A stretch of DNA of 64,000 nucleotides, taken from Paenibacillus antri (GTDB lineage: Bacteria > Bacillota > Bacilli > Paenibacillales > YIM-B00363). The translations under genes were made by a program, and so were the position numbers. The DNA lies in contig NZ_VCIW01000010.1 in NCBI RefSeq assembly GCF_005765165.1, positions 156,551 through 220,550 on the forward strand, in the 5' to 3' direction. The notes under the pieces are model-generated. The model did no database searches, was not told the DNA's origin, and saw nothing but the letters and a program-made list of their open reading frames with translations. This document shows, piece by piece, positions 53,252 through 60,087 of the stretch (position 1 is the stretch's first letter; every line of letters starts with the position of its first letter).

Positions 53252-54745
53252 ATGCAGAGGGGGCTCGACTACAGGATGGCGGATCGACGCGTTGACGTTT
53301 GGATCGGGGCGACGCTTACGCTGACGGCGCTGGCGCTCGTTTATTTCGGCATTATGCACCGGCCGGTCGTCGGGATGGCGGACAACGGGGATTTCCTGCG
53401 CGTCATGAAGACGGCGGGCTTCGATTACGCGAGCGACGGACTGACTTATGAGGCAAAGTATTTCGACTACGCGATCCTTCAGTACCGCAACGCCCCGTTG
53501 GGCTTCGGCGGATACGCGTCGACGCATCTGCTGTTTTTGTTCGTCGCGAAGGCCGCGAACGCGCTGCTTCACCCCGGCGGGTTGTTCCATATTACGACGC
53601 TAGGGGCGCTCTATGCGGCTTGCTTCGCGGCGGCGATCGTCTTGATCTACACGGGGCTTCAAGCGAGCCGCGCGACGAGGCTGGCCGTCGCGGCGCCGCT
53701 CGTCGCCGTCTATACGGACGTCGCCTATGCGGCGTACTATCATTCGTTCTACGGCGAGCCGGTATCTTTGATCGGCTTCCTGCTCGCGATCGGCTGCGGG
53801 CTGCACGCGGCGCGAGCGCCCGAACGCTCCCGGCTCTGGGCGTATTTCGCCGCCGTCGTCCTGTTTATGGGCGCGAAGTCGCAAAACTTCGCCGTCGGCC
53901 TCGTCTTCTCCGCCTTGCTGCTCGCGCTGGGGAGGGCGGCCGCCGAACCGCGGACCCGCAGGCTTGCGCTCGCGTTATCGGCGGCGGTCCTGCTGCTGAC
54001 GGCGGCGTTTTATGCGGCGGCTCCGAAGGAGCTGAAGAAGATTAACTTGTACCAAACCGTGTTCTACGGGGTGCTGAAGCATTCGGACGACGTCCCGGCC
54101 GACCTGCGGGAGCTGGGGCTGCCCGCGGAGCTCGCGCCGCTCGCCGGAACGAACTTCTTCGAAGCCGGCACGGCGATTCCGCAGACGTCGCCGGCGCTCG
54201 ACGCTTTGTTTTACGACCGCATCGGCCATCTGGACGTCGCGCTGTATTACGCCAAGCATCCGCGCAAGCTGCTCGATCGGTTCGAGCGGGCGGCGGACGA
54301 CGCGTCGACGATCCGCCCGTATTATCTTGGCAGCTATTCCAAGGAAGAAGGGCGGGGGCCGGGCGCCGTCCATCTGGAGGGCGCCTGGTGGAGCGAAGGG
54401 AAGAAGGCGCATATGCCCCGCAGCGTCTACGCCGCGTTGGCGGTCGCCGCCCTGTATACGGCGCTGCTCGCCAGCCGCCGGGTCGCCGCGCTGACCGGCT
54501 TGCGCGCGCACGGGGCGCTGTACGGCGCCCCGTTCATCGCCGCGATCGCATACGTCACGCCGCTGCTGGGCGACGGAGACGCGGATCTCGCGAAGCATCT
54601 GTTCTTATATAACGTCGCGTTCGACTTTATGGCGGTTTGCGCGGCGGGACTGGCGGCGGCCTGCCTCGCGCGCTTGGCGGCCGCCGCGGCGATGCGGCTG
54701 TACCGGCGGCCGAGCGCGGGGCAAGTCGGAGGCGGCCGGCCGTGA
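53252..54745 (+). CDS. Multi-pass membrane protein, probable glycan/hexose transferase (WsfD-like)
   Basis: 497 residues from ATG 53252 (GAGGAG 3-4 nt upstream); ATG 53276 is an alternative. About ten to twelve hydrophobic spans. The first extracytoplasmic loop has GIMHRPVVGMADNGDFLRVM, with an acidic DNGDF pattern resembling the catalytic Asp loop of GT-C glycosyltransferases. A large loop (about 265-385) carries HSDDVPADLRELGLPAELAP and FYDRIGHLDVALYYAKHPRK. I recall similar proteins annotated as the WsfD hexose transferase, but this is uncertain. The stop overlaps the GTG of the GtrA gene, which supports a joint role in polyprenyl-linked sugar transfer. Confidence 0.7.
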   Translation: MQRGLDYRMADRRVDVWIGATLTLTALALVYFGIMHRPVVGMADNGDFLRVMKTAGFDYASDGLTYEAKYFDYAILQYRNAPLGFGGYASTHLLFLFVAKAANALLHPGGLFHITTLGALYAACFAAAIVLIYTGLQASRATRLAVAAPLVAVYTDVAYAAYYHSFYGEPVSLIGFLLAIGCGLHAARAPERSRLWAYFAAVVLFMGAKSQNFAVGLVFSALLLALGRAAAEPRTRRLALALSAAVLLLTAAFYAAAPKELKKINLYQTVFYGVLKHSDDVPADLRELGLPAELAPLAGTNFFEAGTAIPQTSPALDALFYDRIGHLDVALYYAKHPRKLLDRFERAADDASTIRPYYLGSYSKEEGRGPGAVHLEGAWWSEGKKAHMPRSVYAALAVAALYTALLASRRVAALTGLRAHGALYGAPFIAAIAYVTPLLGDGDADLAKHLFLYNVAFDFMAVCAAGLAAACLARLAAAAAMRLYRRPSAGQVGGGRP

Positions 54746-55143
54746 AGACGTTCGCCCGATTCCTTGCCGTCGGCGTCCTCAACACCGTCGTCGGCTACGG
54801 CACGACGTTCGCCGCCCTCGCGCTAGACGCGCCGTATCTCGCGGCGACGGCGCTCGGCACGGCGCTCGGCCTCGCCGTCAGCTTCGCGATGAACCGCCGC
54901 TTCACGTTCCGGCATCGCGGCAGTGCGGCCGCGGCGGCGCTGCGCTTCGGCGGCGCGAGCCTCGCCTGCTACCTCGCCGCGTTCCCCGCCGCCCGCGCGG
55001 CGCTCGCCGGCTGGGCCGCAGGGCCGCTGTCGCCGGATCAGACGGCCGCCGTCGCGGGCAGCGTCCTCTACACGCTGCTGCATTACGCGGCGCTGCGCTT
55101 CGTCGTGTTCAATCCCGCCAGATCTTCCCATGAAAGCCTGTAA
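54742..55143 (+). CDS. GtrA family membrane protein
   Basis: 133 residues from GTG 54742, overlapping the previous stop (GTGA). Four predicted helices: the family N-terminus FARFLAVGVLNTVVGYGTTF, then ALGTALGLAVSFAMNRRFTF with the conserved NRRFTF, and two C-terminal helices. GtrA proteins are thought to flip or support transfer of undecaprenyl-phosphate sugars in surface glycan modification. The immediate partner upstream is the multi-pass transferase-like protein. The last 35 nt overlap the end of the convergent GNAT gene. Confidence 0.88.
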   Translation: MKTFARFLAVGVLNTVVGYGTTFAALALDAPYLAATALGTALGLAVSFAMNRRFTFRHRGSAAAAALRFGGASLACYLAAFPAARAALAGWAAGPLSPDQTAAVAGSVLYTLLHYAALRFVVFNPARSSHESL

Positions 55144-55666
55144 TGCCGCGGAACAGCGCTTCTCCGTCATGGGGAAGCGCCGCCGCGCCTTTGCCCCCAA
55201 GCTCCATATACAACGCCCGGTACGTCTCCGGAACCCAGCGGTAGCGATGCACGTACTCCGTCCGCCGGAAGCCGAGCGACGTCCAAAACCGCTCGCGGCT
55301 TTCGTTCGAAGGCGTCTCTTCCGCTTCGATCTCGATGACGAGGCCGTCGAAGCCGAGCCGTCGCGCCTCCTCCGCCAGGAACTCCGCCATGCGCCGTCCG
55401 ATGCCCCGCGACCGCGCGGCGGATCGCACCGCGACGTAGTCGATCAGCAGGCTTCTAAGTTCCGGCAGCTTGCCGGTGACGGCCATCGCGACGGCCTCGC
55501 CGTCCTCCGCGCCGATATGCAGCCAGCCGGCGTCCGTATCGACGATTTTCCGAATCATGCGGCTCGTCTTCCGCCCGGACGGCGGGAACGCTTCGTCGAA
55601 GATCGGCTCGACCGCGCGCCATGCTTCGGAGTCCCATTCCGCCAGCGTCGTGAACTGCAATGCCAA
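55109..55666 (-). CDS. GNAT family N-acetyltransferase
   Basis: 185 residues from TTG 55666: GGAGGG lies 7-8 nt upstream and no suitable ATG is near. The acetyl-CoA-binding motif A is LLIDYVAVRSAARSRGIGRR (about 80-100; RSRGIG is the Q/RxxGxG/A loop). Motif B is FYTSLGF-like RERFWTSLGFRRTEY (about 140). The substrate is unknown. The start region is divergent from nikR, and its promoter must share about 70 nt with the nikR operator. Confidence 0.85.
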   Translation of the reverse strand: MALQFTTLAEWDSEAWRAVEPIFDEAFPPSGRKTSRMIRKIVDTDAGWLHIGAEDGEAVAMAVTGKLPELRSLLIDYVAVRSAARSRGIGRRMAEFLAEEARRLGFDGLVIEIEAEETPSNESRERFWTSLGFRRTEYVHRYRWVPETYRALYMELGGKGAAALPHDGEALFRGITGFHGKIWRD

Positions 55667-55691
55667 GATATATCCCTCCGCGAACGAATCA

Positions 55692-55717
55692 TGGTACAAT
55701 CTGCATACATCATACCA
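55692..55717. promoter_or_regulatory. Candidate NikR operator / extended -10 promoter of nikR
   Basis: TGGTA (55692-55696) and TACCA (55713-55717) form a perfect dyad with a 16-nt gap, the half-site spacing known for NikR. The left half contains an extended -10, TGGTACAAT (-10 at 55695-55700). It lies 17 nt before the nikR ATG. Confidence 0.6.
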
Positions 55718-55733
55718 GAACGGCGGTGCGGGC

Positions 55734-56192
55734 ATGAAAGAGAAGGAGCTGGTCCGATTCGGCGTCTCGATGCCGCAGGAGCTCGTCGAGCAGTTCGACC
55801 GGGTCATCGCGGCGCAAGGGTACGGAAATCGGTCGGAGGCGATCCGGGACTTGGTGCGCAAGGAGCTGCTGCAGCCCGATCGGCTGCCGCCCGAGGAGGC
55901 GGTCGCCGGCACGGTCGTCATCGTGTACGACCATCACGTCTCCGATTTGTCGAAGCAGCTGACGGAGCTGCAGCACGATTATCACCACGACATTATTTCC
56001 ACGATGCATGTGCATCTCAATCACGATCAATGCCTCGAAATCGTCGTCGTGAAAGGGGCCTATGGCCGGCTGAGCCGATTGACGGACGCCATTCGGGTGC
56101 TTCGCGGCGTCGCGTACGCGCAGTTGTCGGTAAGCCATATCGAACCGGCCGGGCACGGCCATTCGGATGCCCGCGCGCACAAGGATCGATAA
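55734..56192 (+). CDS. nikR: Nickel-responsive transcriptional regulator NikR
   Basis: 152 residues; ATG 55734 with a weak site (GGCGGTGCGGG). The N-terminal ribbon-helix-helix DNA-binding domain is VRFGVSMPQELVEQFDRVI plus GNRSEAIRDLVRKEL (about 5-45). The C-terminal ACT-like domain has the nickel ligands in the canonical pattern MHVHLNHDQCLEIVVVKG (two His and Cys, about 99-109) and a further His in VYDHHVSDL (about 73-75). It senses Ni(II) as a tetramer and represses uptake genes. The importer starts 94 nt downstream and has a related dyad over its own promoter. Confidence 0.95.
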   Translation: MKEKELVRFGVSMPQELVEQFDRVIAAQGYGNRSEAIRDLVRKELLQPDRLPPEEAVAGTVVIVYDHHVSDLSKQLTELQHDYHHDIISTMHVHLNHDQCLEIVVVKGAYGRLSRLTDAIRVLRGVAYAQLSVSHIEPAGHGHSDARAHKDR

Positions 56193-56231
56193 AAAAAATG
56201 TGCGGGATGTCAGGTTTTTCCGCGGAAAATG

Positions 56232-56257
56232 TGCTACAATCTGAACGATTCGTAACA
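56232..56257. promoter_or_regulatory. Candidate NikR operator / extended -10 promoter of cbiM
   Basis: TGCTA (56232-56236) and TAACA (56253-56257) have the same 16-nt gap as the nikR site, and 18 of 26 positions are identical between the two. The left half is again an extended -10, TGCTACAAT (-10 at 56235-56240). A 14-bp palindrome TTTTCCGCGGAAAA (56216-56229) lies just upstream. Confidence 0.6.
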
Positions 56258-56286
56258 CGTTTTCTACGGAAAGGTGGTTCATAAAG

Positions 56287-56922
56287 ATGCATATTCCCGA
56301 CGGTATTTTAAGCCCGGCGGTGTGGACGGCGGCGACCGCGGCGTCCGCGCTCGTGCTCGCGGGCAGCGTGCGCCACTCCAAGCGGACGCTGGAGCACCGG
56401 GCGGTGCCCGTGATGGGCGCCATGGCGGCGTTCATCTTCGCTTCGCAGATGGTGAACTTCCCGCTGCTCGGCGCGGCGACGTCCGGCCACTTGATCGGCG
56501 GCGCGCTCAGCGCGATCCTCTTCGGCTTCTGGCCCGCGACGCTCATCATGACGACCGTCGTCGCCATCCAGGCGATCGTCTTCCAGGACGGCGGCATCAC
56601 CGCGCTCGGCGCCAACGTCTTCCTCATGGCGATCGCCGCGCCCGCGGTCGCGACGCTCGTACATAAAGCATTGAAGTCGTTCCGCGTCCCGATGGCCGTC
56701 TCCGGCTTCGTCGCCGCTTGGTGCTCCGTCGTCGCCGTATCGATCGTCGGCGCCGCGCTGCTCGCGTGGTCCGGCGTCATCGGTTTCGCGCCGGCCGCGG
56801 CGTCGCTCTTGTTCTGGCACGCGTTCATCGGCATCGGCGAAGGTCTGATCACGGCCGTCGTCATTCCGTTCGCGCTGCGGTCTTCGTTCCATTTCGCGGC
56901 GAAGGAGGGACTCGGCGCATGA
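56287..56922 (+). CDS. cbiM: ECF nickel/cobalt transporter substrate-binding membrane subunit CbiM/NikM
   Basis: 211 residues, ATG with AAAGGTGG 9 nt upstream. The protein begins MHIPDGILSP: in this family the N-terminal Met-His-x-x-Asp-Gly segment threads into the membrane and coordinates the metal through His2. About six to seven spans follow, with MVNFPLLGAATSGHLIGGAL as the conserved core, including a second metal His. NikR control indicates nickel rather than cobalt. The stop overlaps the ATG of the next subunit (ATGA). Confidence 0.95.
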   Translation: MHIPDGILSPAVWTAATAASALVLAGSVRHSKRTLEHRAVPVMGAMAAFIFASQMVNFPLLGAATSGHLIGGALSAILFGFWPATLIMTTVVAIQAIVFQDGGITALGANVFLMAIAAPAVATLVHKALKSFRVPMAVSGFVAAWCSVVAVSIVGAALLAWSGVIGFAPAAASLLFWHAFIGIGEGLITAVVIPFALRSSFHFAAKEGLGA

Positions 56923-57203
56923 CGAAACGGAACGTCGCATGGTGGCTGGTCGTCGCCTTCGTCGTCGCGGGCGGCGTGTCGCTGCTCGCCTCCTCGCATC
57001 CCGACGGCTTCGAGAAGGCCGGGGAAGAAACGGGCTACATTCACACGGCCACCAACCTGTTGTCCTCCCCGTTGCCCGACTATTCGGTGCCGGGGATCGA
57101 TTCGTGGCTGTCGTCGAGCCTCGCGGGCATCGTCGGCGTCGCGCTTACGTTCGGCGTATTTATGGCGCTCAGCCGCGTCTTGGCCCGCAAGTCGTCCCGA
57201 TGA
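56919..57203 (+). CDS. PDGLE-domain accessory subunit of the nickel/cobalt ECF transporter (NikN/CbiN-like)
   Basis: 94 residues, ATG 56919 overlapping the cbiM stop. An N-terminal helix (WWLVVAFVVAGGVSLLAS), the signature SSHPDGFEKAGEE (PDGLE variant with Phe), an extracytoplasmic loop and a second helix (GIVGVALTFGVFMALSRV) give the CbiN-like two-span topology. It supports metal loading of CbiM. The stop overlaps the cbiQ start (ATGA). Confidence 0.92.
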   Translation: MTKRNVAWWLVVAFVVAGGVSLLASSHPDGFEKAGEETGYIHTATNLLSSPLPDYSVPGIDSWLSSSLAGIVGVALTFGVFMALSRVLARKSSR

Positions 57204-57889
57204 TCTCCGTCATCCGGGACCCGCGGCTGCGGGTCGTCGCATTGTTCGGCGCGCTCGCCCTCGGCGTGTCGGTCGAACGGTGGCAGACCGCATGGGGGTT
57301 CGTTGCACTAGGATTCGTATGGCTGGCGGCGGGCGGGGTGCCTGGCCGCCTTTTTTGGCGGCGAGCGAGGCTCGTTCTGCCCTTGCTCGCCTTTATGTTT
57401 GTGTTTTTTCCATGGGCGTACGGCGCGGAAGGATGGGAGAAGGCGGGACTGTACGCGGGCCGGCTGCTGTTCGCGGTGCAGACGCTCTCCTTGACGTTCC
57501 ACGGTTTGCCCGCACCGGCGTTCTTCCAGACGCTGCTCCGGCTGAAGGTGCCGTCGATCTTCGTCGAGATGGCGCTCTTCACGCTTCGGTATATCGACGT
57601 CTTCCGGGCGGAGGCGTCGTCCATGCTGCGCGGGCTGCGGAGCCGAGGCTACCGCGCCGCTTCCCGATGGTTTTCCCCGGCGACGTACGTCGTCTTGTCC
57701 AAGCTGCTCGGTTCGCTTCTGCTGCGGGCGTTCCGACGTTCGGAGCGCGTCTACCTCGGCATGCTGTCCCGGGGTTATCGCGGCGTCGTGCCCGTTCGCG
57801 AGCTGCCGCCGCACGCGTTCGGCGACGCGTGGAAGGCCGCCTGGATGGCGGGCGCGGCGCTGGCGTTATTCGTATGGGAGAAGGTATAG
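57200..57889 (+). CDS. cbiQ: ECF transporter transmembrane subunit CbiQ/EcfT
   Basis: 229 residues, ATG 57200 overlapping the previous stop. It has five to six spans. The EcfT coupling motifs that contact the ATPases are present in cytosolic helices: FRAEASSMLRGLRSRGYRA, then SERVYLGMLSRGYRGVVP, each with an A/G-R-G type signature. FVEMALFTLRYIDVF is the conserved core. It couples ATP hydrolysis by CbiO to movement of CbiM. The ATPase gene starts 21 nt later. Confidence 0.92.
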   Translation: MISVIRDPRLRVVALFGALALGVSVERWQTAWGFVALGFVWLAAGGVPGRLFWRRARLVLPLLAFMFVFFPWAYGAEGWEKAGLYAGRLLFAVQTLSLTFHGLPAPAFFQTLLRLKVPSIFVEMALFTLRYIDVFRAEASSMLRGLRSRGYRAASRWFSPATYVVLSKLLGSLLLRAFRRSERVYLGMLSRGYRGVVPVRELPPHAFGDAWKAAWMAGAALALFVWEKV

Positions 57890-57910
57890 GAAGGAAGGCT
57901 GATTCAGAAA

Positions 57911-58738
57911 ATGTCGCACCCCCCCATCCTCGAATTCGCGGATGTGACCTACCGATACCGCGACGATCGCGCGGCGCTGTCCGGCGTCTCCTTCGCCATA
58001 CGCGAAGGGCGCAGGACGGCGATCGTCGGCGCGAACGGCGCCGGCAAGTCGACGGCCGTCTTCCATATGAACGGCCTGTTCCGTCCGACCTCCGGCGAGG
58101 TGCGGTTCAAGGGACAGCCGCTCGACGCGAAGCGGCGCGGCCGCATGACGGAGCATGTCGGCGTCGTGTTCCAAGACCCGGACGATCAGATCGTCTCGCT
58201 TACCGTGCTCGAGGACGTCGCGTTCGCGCCCGCGCAGCGCGGCATCGCCCCGGCCGAAGCGGAGCGCCTCGCGCGCGACTGCCTTGCGGCGCTCGGCATC
58301 GAACGGCTCGCCGATCGGAATCCGAGCGACTTGAGCTACGGCCAGCGGAAGACGGTCGCGATCGCGGGCGTGCTCGCGATGGACGCCGAGGTCGTCGTCT
58401 TCGACGAGCCGATGGCGTTCCTCGACCCCGCGGGCAAGAAGGAGCTGCGCCGATTGATGGACGACCTGGCGGATCGCGGCAAGACGGTCGTCGTCACGAC
58501 CCACGATATGCAGCTCGTCGCGGAATGGGCCGAAGACGTCGTCGTCATGAAAGGCGGAACGTGCCTCGGCGTCATGTCGCCGCCGGAGCTGTTCGCGAAC
58601 CGCGAGATGCTCGCGGAGACGAATCTCGAGCTGCCACCGCTCGCCGAGCTGGCTTCGGCGCTATGGACCGGCAACCCTAGGGACATGCCGATCCGGCTGG
58701 ACGACATGCTCGCTTGGCTGGGCGATCGCCTGAACTGA
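57911..58738 (+). CDS. ECF transporter ATP-binding protein CbiO/NikO
   Basis: 275 residues; ATG 57911 with GGAAGGAAGG about 13 nt upstream. It is a full ABC ATPase: Walker A AIVGANGAGKSTAVFHM (about 40), Q-loop VGVVFQDPDDQIVS, signature SDLSYGQRKTVAIAGVL (about 140; LSYGQ in place of LSGGQ), Walker B VVVFDEPMAFLDP (about 162) and His switch TVVVTTHDMQ. It is a single ATPase, so it should act as a homodimer. It ends the operon, and the long hairpin at 58754 follows 15 nt later. Confidence 0.95.
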   Translation: MSHPPILEFADVTYRYRDDRAALSGVSFAIREGRRTAIVGANGAGKSTAVFHMNGLFRPTSGEVRFKGQPLDAKRRGRMTEHVGVVFQDPDDQIVSLTVLEDVAFAPAQRGIAPAEAERLARDCLAALGIERLADRNPSDLSYGQRKTVAIAGVLAMDAEVVVFDEPMAFLDPAGKKELRRLMDDLADRGKTVVVTTHDMQLVAEWAEDVVVMKGGTCLGVMSPPELFANREMLAETNLELPPLAELASALWTGNPRDMPIRLDDMLAWLGDRLN

Positions 58739-58753
58739 CGCGATTCTATCACT

Positions 58754-58800
58754 CCCCTCTATCGATAGGAATACAATGTCCTATCGATAGGGGGGATTTT
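58754..58800 (+). terminator. Long hairpin after cbiO that also contains the next gene's ribosome site
   Basis: 17-nt arms (58754-58770 and 58779-58795) pair with a single G-U, loop ATACAATG, followed by ATTTTTC. It acts as the nickel operon terminator. The GGGGGG of the right arm is the only Shine-Dalgarno-like sequence before the lipoprotein ATG at 58805, so read-through RNA would hide it. Confidence 0.8.
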
Positions 58801-58804
58801 TCAT

Positions 58805-59617
58805 ATGATCGGGAACCGTAAGCTCTGGGCATGCCTCGTCGTCTTGCTTCTCGCCGCGCTCTTCGTCGCTTGCTCTCGGCCGGCCGTCACGGAGCCTGCG
58901 CCTACTCAACCGCCGCAAGAGACGCCGGCCGCGCCGGAGTCGCCGGAATCTCCGGAATCGATCGACACCGTCTGGGGCATCGACACCGCGAGCCTCGTCG
59001 ACGACGGTTTGTACGCTTGCGTCCGCGACAGCTTCGGCGAACCCGCCTTCGTCGGCCGCTACCTCGAGACGAAAGAAGGCGTCTCGTACGGCATCGCGCC
59101 GGAAGAAGTGAAGCTGCTGCACGGGCAAGGCATTAAGATCTTGCCGATCTATAACCACTTCACCGACGCGACCGCGTACGACCGGGGCGTCGCCGAGGCG
59201 GAGCAGGCGATCGAGATGGCCGGCGAGCTCGGCATTCCGGAGGGCGTGGCCATATTCGCCGACGTCGAGCCGACGTATCCCGTCGACGCCGAGTTTATCC
59301 GCGGCTGGACCGAGACGATGCTCGACTCGCCGTACGTGCCGGGCATGTACGCCGTCTTCGTCGAAGCGAGCGAGAGCAAGGCGCTGTCCTCGTACCTCGC
59401 GTTCGCATGGCAGCATCAAGCGTTGGCCTCGCAGTTAGCCGTATGGACCAGCGACGTCGACGTCGGCGTCACGACGAAAGCCAATGCGCCGACTGCCTAC
59501 GAGCCGGAGGCCGAAGCGGTCACCACCGTCGACATCTGGCAGTACGGCATCGACGCCGAGACGTGTAACATCGACACGAACCTGATGCGATCGGACTTCC
59601 TGAAATACTTGTGGTAA
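58805..59617 (+). CDS. DUF1906 lipoprotein (glycoside-hydrolase-like TIM barrel)
   Basis: 270 residues; the signal peptide ends in a lipobox (LLAALFVAC, Cys about 23), followed by a Pro/Glu linker (about 26-52). The DUF1906/Rv2525c-like domain then begins VWGIDTASLVD and continues AFVGRYLETKEGVSYGIAPE, ILPIYNHFTDATAYDRG, GVAIFADVEPTYPVDAEFI and VDIWQYGIDAETCNIDTN. The fold is a GH25-like barrel with conserved acidic residues at the strand ends (D, DVE, D), suggesting a cell-wall glycan substrate. It is anchored to the outer face of the membrane. No clear -35 was found; a TACAAT lies in the preceding hairpin loop. Confidence 0.88.
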   Translation: MIGNRKLWACLVVLLLAALFVACSRPAVTEPAPTQPPQETPAAPESPESPESIDTVWGIDTASLVDDGLYACVRDSFGEPAFVGRYLETKEGVSYGIAPEEVKLLHGQGIKILPIYNHFTDATAYDRGVAEAEQAIEMAGELGIPEGVAIFADVEPTYPVDAEFIRGWTETMLDSPYVPGMYAVFVEASESKALSSYLAFAWQHQALASQLAVWTSDVDVGVTTKANAPTAYEPEAEAVTTVDIWQYGIDAETCNIDTNLMRSDFLKYLW

Positions 59618-59631
59618 TCATCAAGCCGCTT

Positions 59632-59662
59632 CCCGCGGGCCTTTCGGCAGGCGGGATTTTTT
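59632..59662 (+). terminator. Intrinsic terminator after the DUF1906 gene
   Basis: CCCGC (59632-59636) pairs with GCGGG (59651-59655), with a partly paired interior, followed by ATTTTTT. Confidence 0.75.
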
Positions 59663-59691
59663 GTTCCGGAATCGGGTCGCGTCCTGGGTCC

Positions 59692-59965
59692 TCTATTGCG
59701 GCTTCTTTCTAAGGTGATTCCCTTACCTCAGGCCGTGCTGGATCCTGAGCAAGTGGAATCAGATTAGAAAGAGAGTTGGCGGAGGGGGGAGCTCCCGGTC
59801 TCTATTGAAGATCTTTTCTAAACTGATTTCCTTACCTCAGGCTAGGGCGGGTCCTGAGTAAGGGGAATCAGATTTGAAAGAGAGTTGGCGGAAGGGGGGG
59901 GAGCCTCCTTACCTCAGGCTAGGGCGAATCCTGAGCAAGGGAAATCAGATTAGAAAGAGGTTGGA
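59692..59965. repeat. Tandem array of about 105-bp palindromic repeats (2.5 copies)
   Basis: Copy 1 is about 59692-59799, copy 2 about 59800-59905, copy 3 is 5'-truncated at 59906-59965. Each core is a long imperfect palindrome: CTTACCTCAGG opposite TCCTGAG-AAG, flanked by TTCTAA...TGATT and GGAATCAGATTAGAAAG. Between the cores lie GAGAGTTGGCGGA and G-rich runs. There is no coding capacity in 59663-60038. Too long and too palindromic for CRISPR, it resembles a mobile REP/MITE-like intergenic element. Confidence 0.7.
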
Positions 59966-60038
59966 GAGGAGAGGAGCCCTGGAACTCTACTATGTTAAGG
60001 TTTCAAGTTTCGTAAGAAAGGGGGCGTCTGTCCATGCT

Positions 60039-60074
60039 AAAAAAGCCTGCGGCTCGCGAGCGCGAGCGGCAGGC
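60039..60074 (-). terminator. Intrinsic terminator of the class-V aminotransferase gene
   Basis: On the minus strand GCCTGC (complement of 60069-60074) pairs with GCAGGC (complement of 60045-60050) around an inner CGCTCG/CGAGC stem, then TTTTTT (60039-60044). It lies 13 nt after the stop codon. Confidence 0.9.
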
Positions 60075-60087
60075 GCCTTTTCCAAAA

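Noticed and set aside
56193..56286. A cobalamin or NiCo riboswitch before cbiM
   Set aside because: Only 94 nt are available and no conserved riboswitch core is present; a NikR-type dyad explains regulation better.
59692..59965. CRISPR array
   Set aside because: Units are about 105 bp, internally palindromic and lack unique spacers of constant length; no cas genes are nearby.
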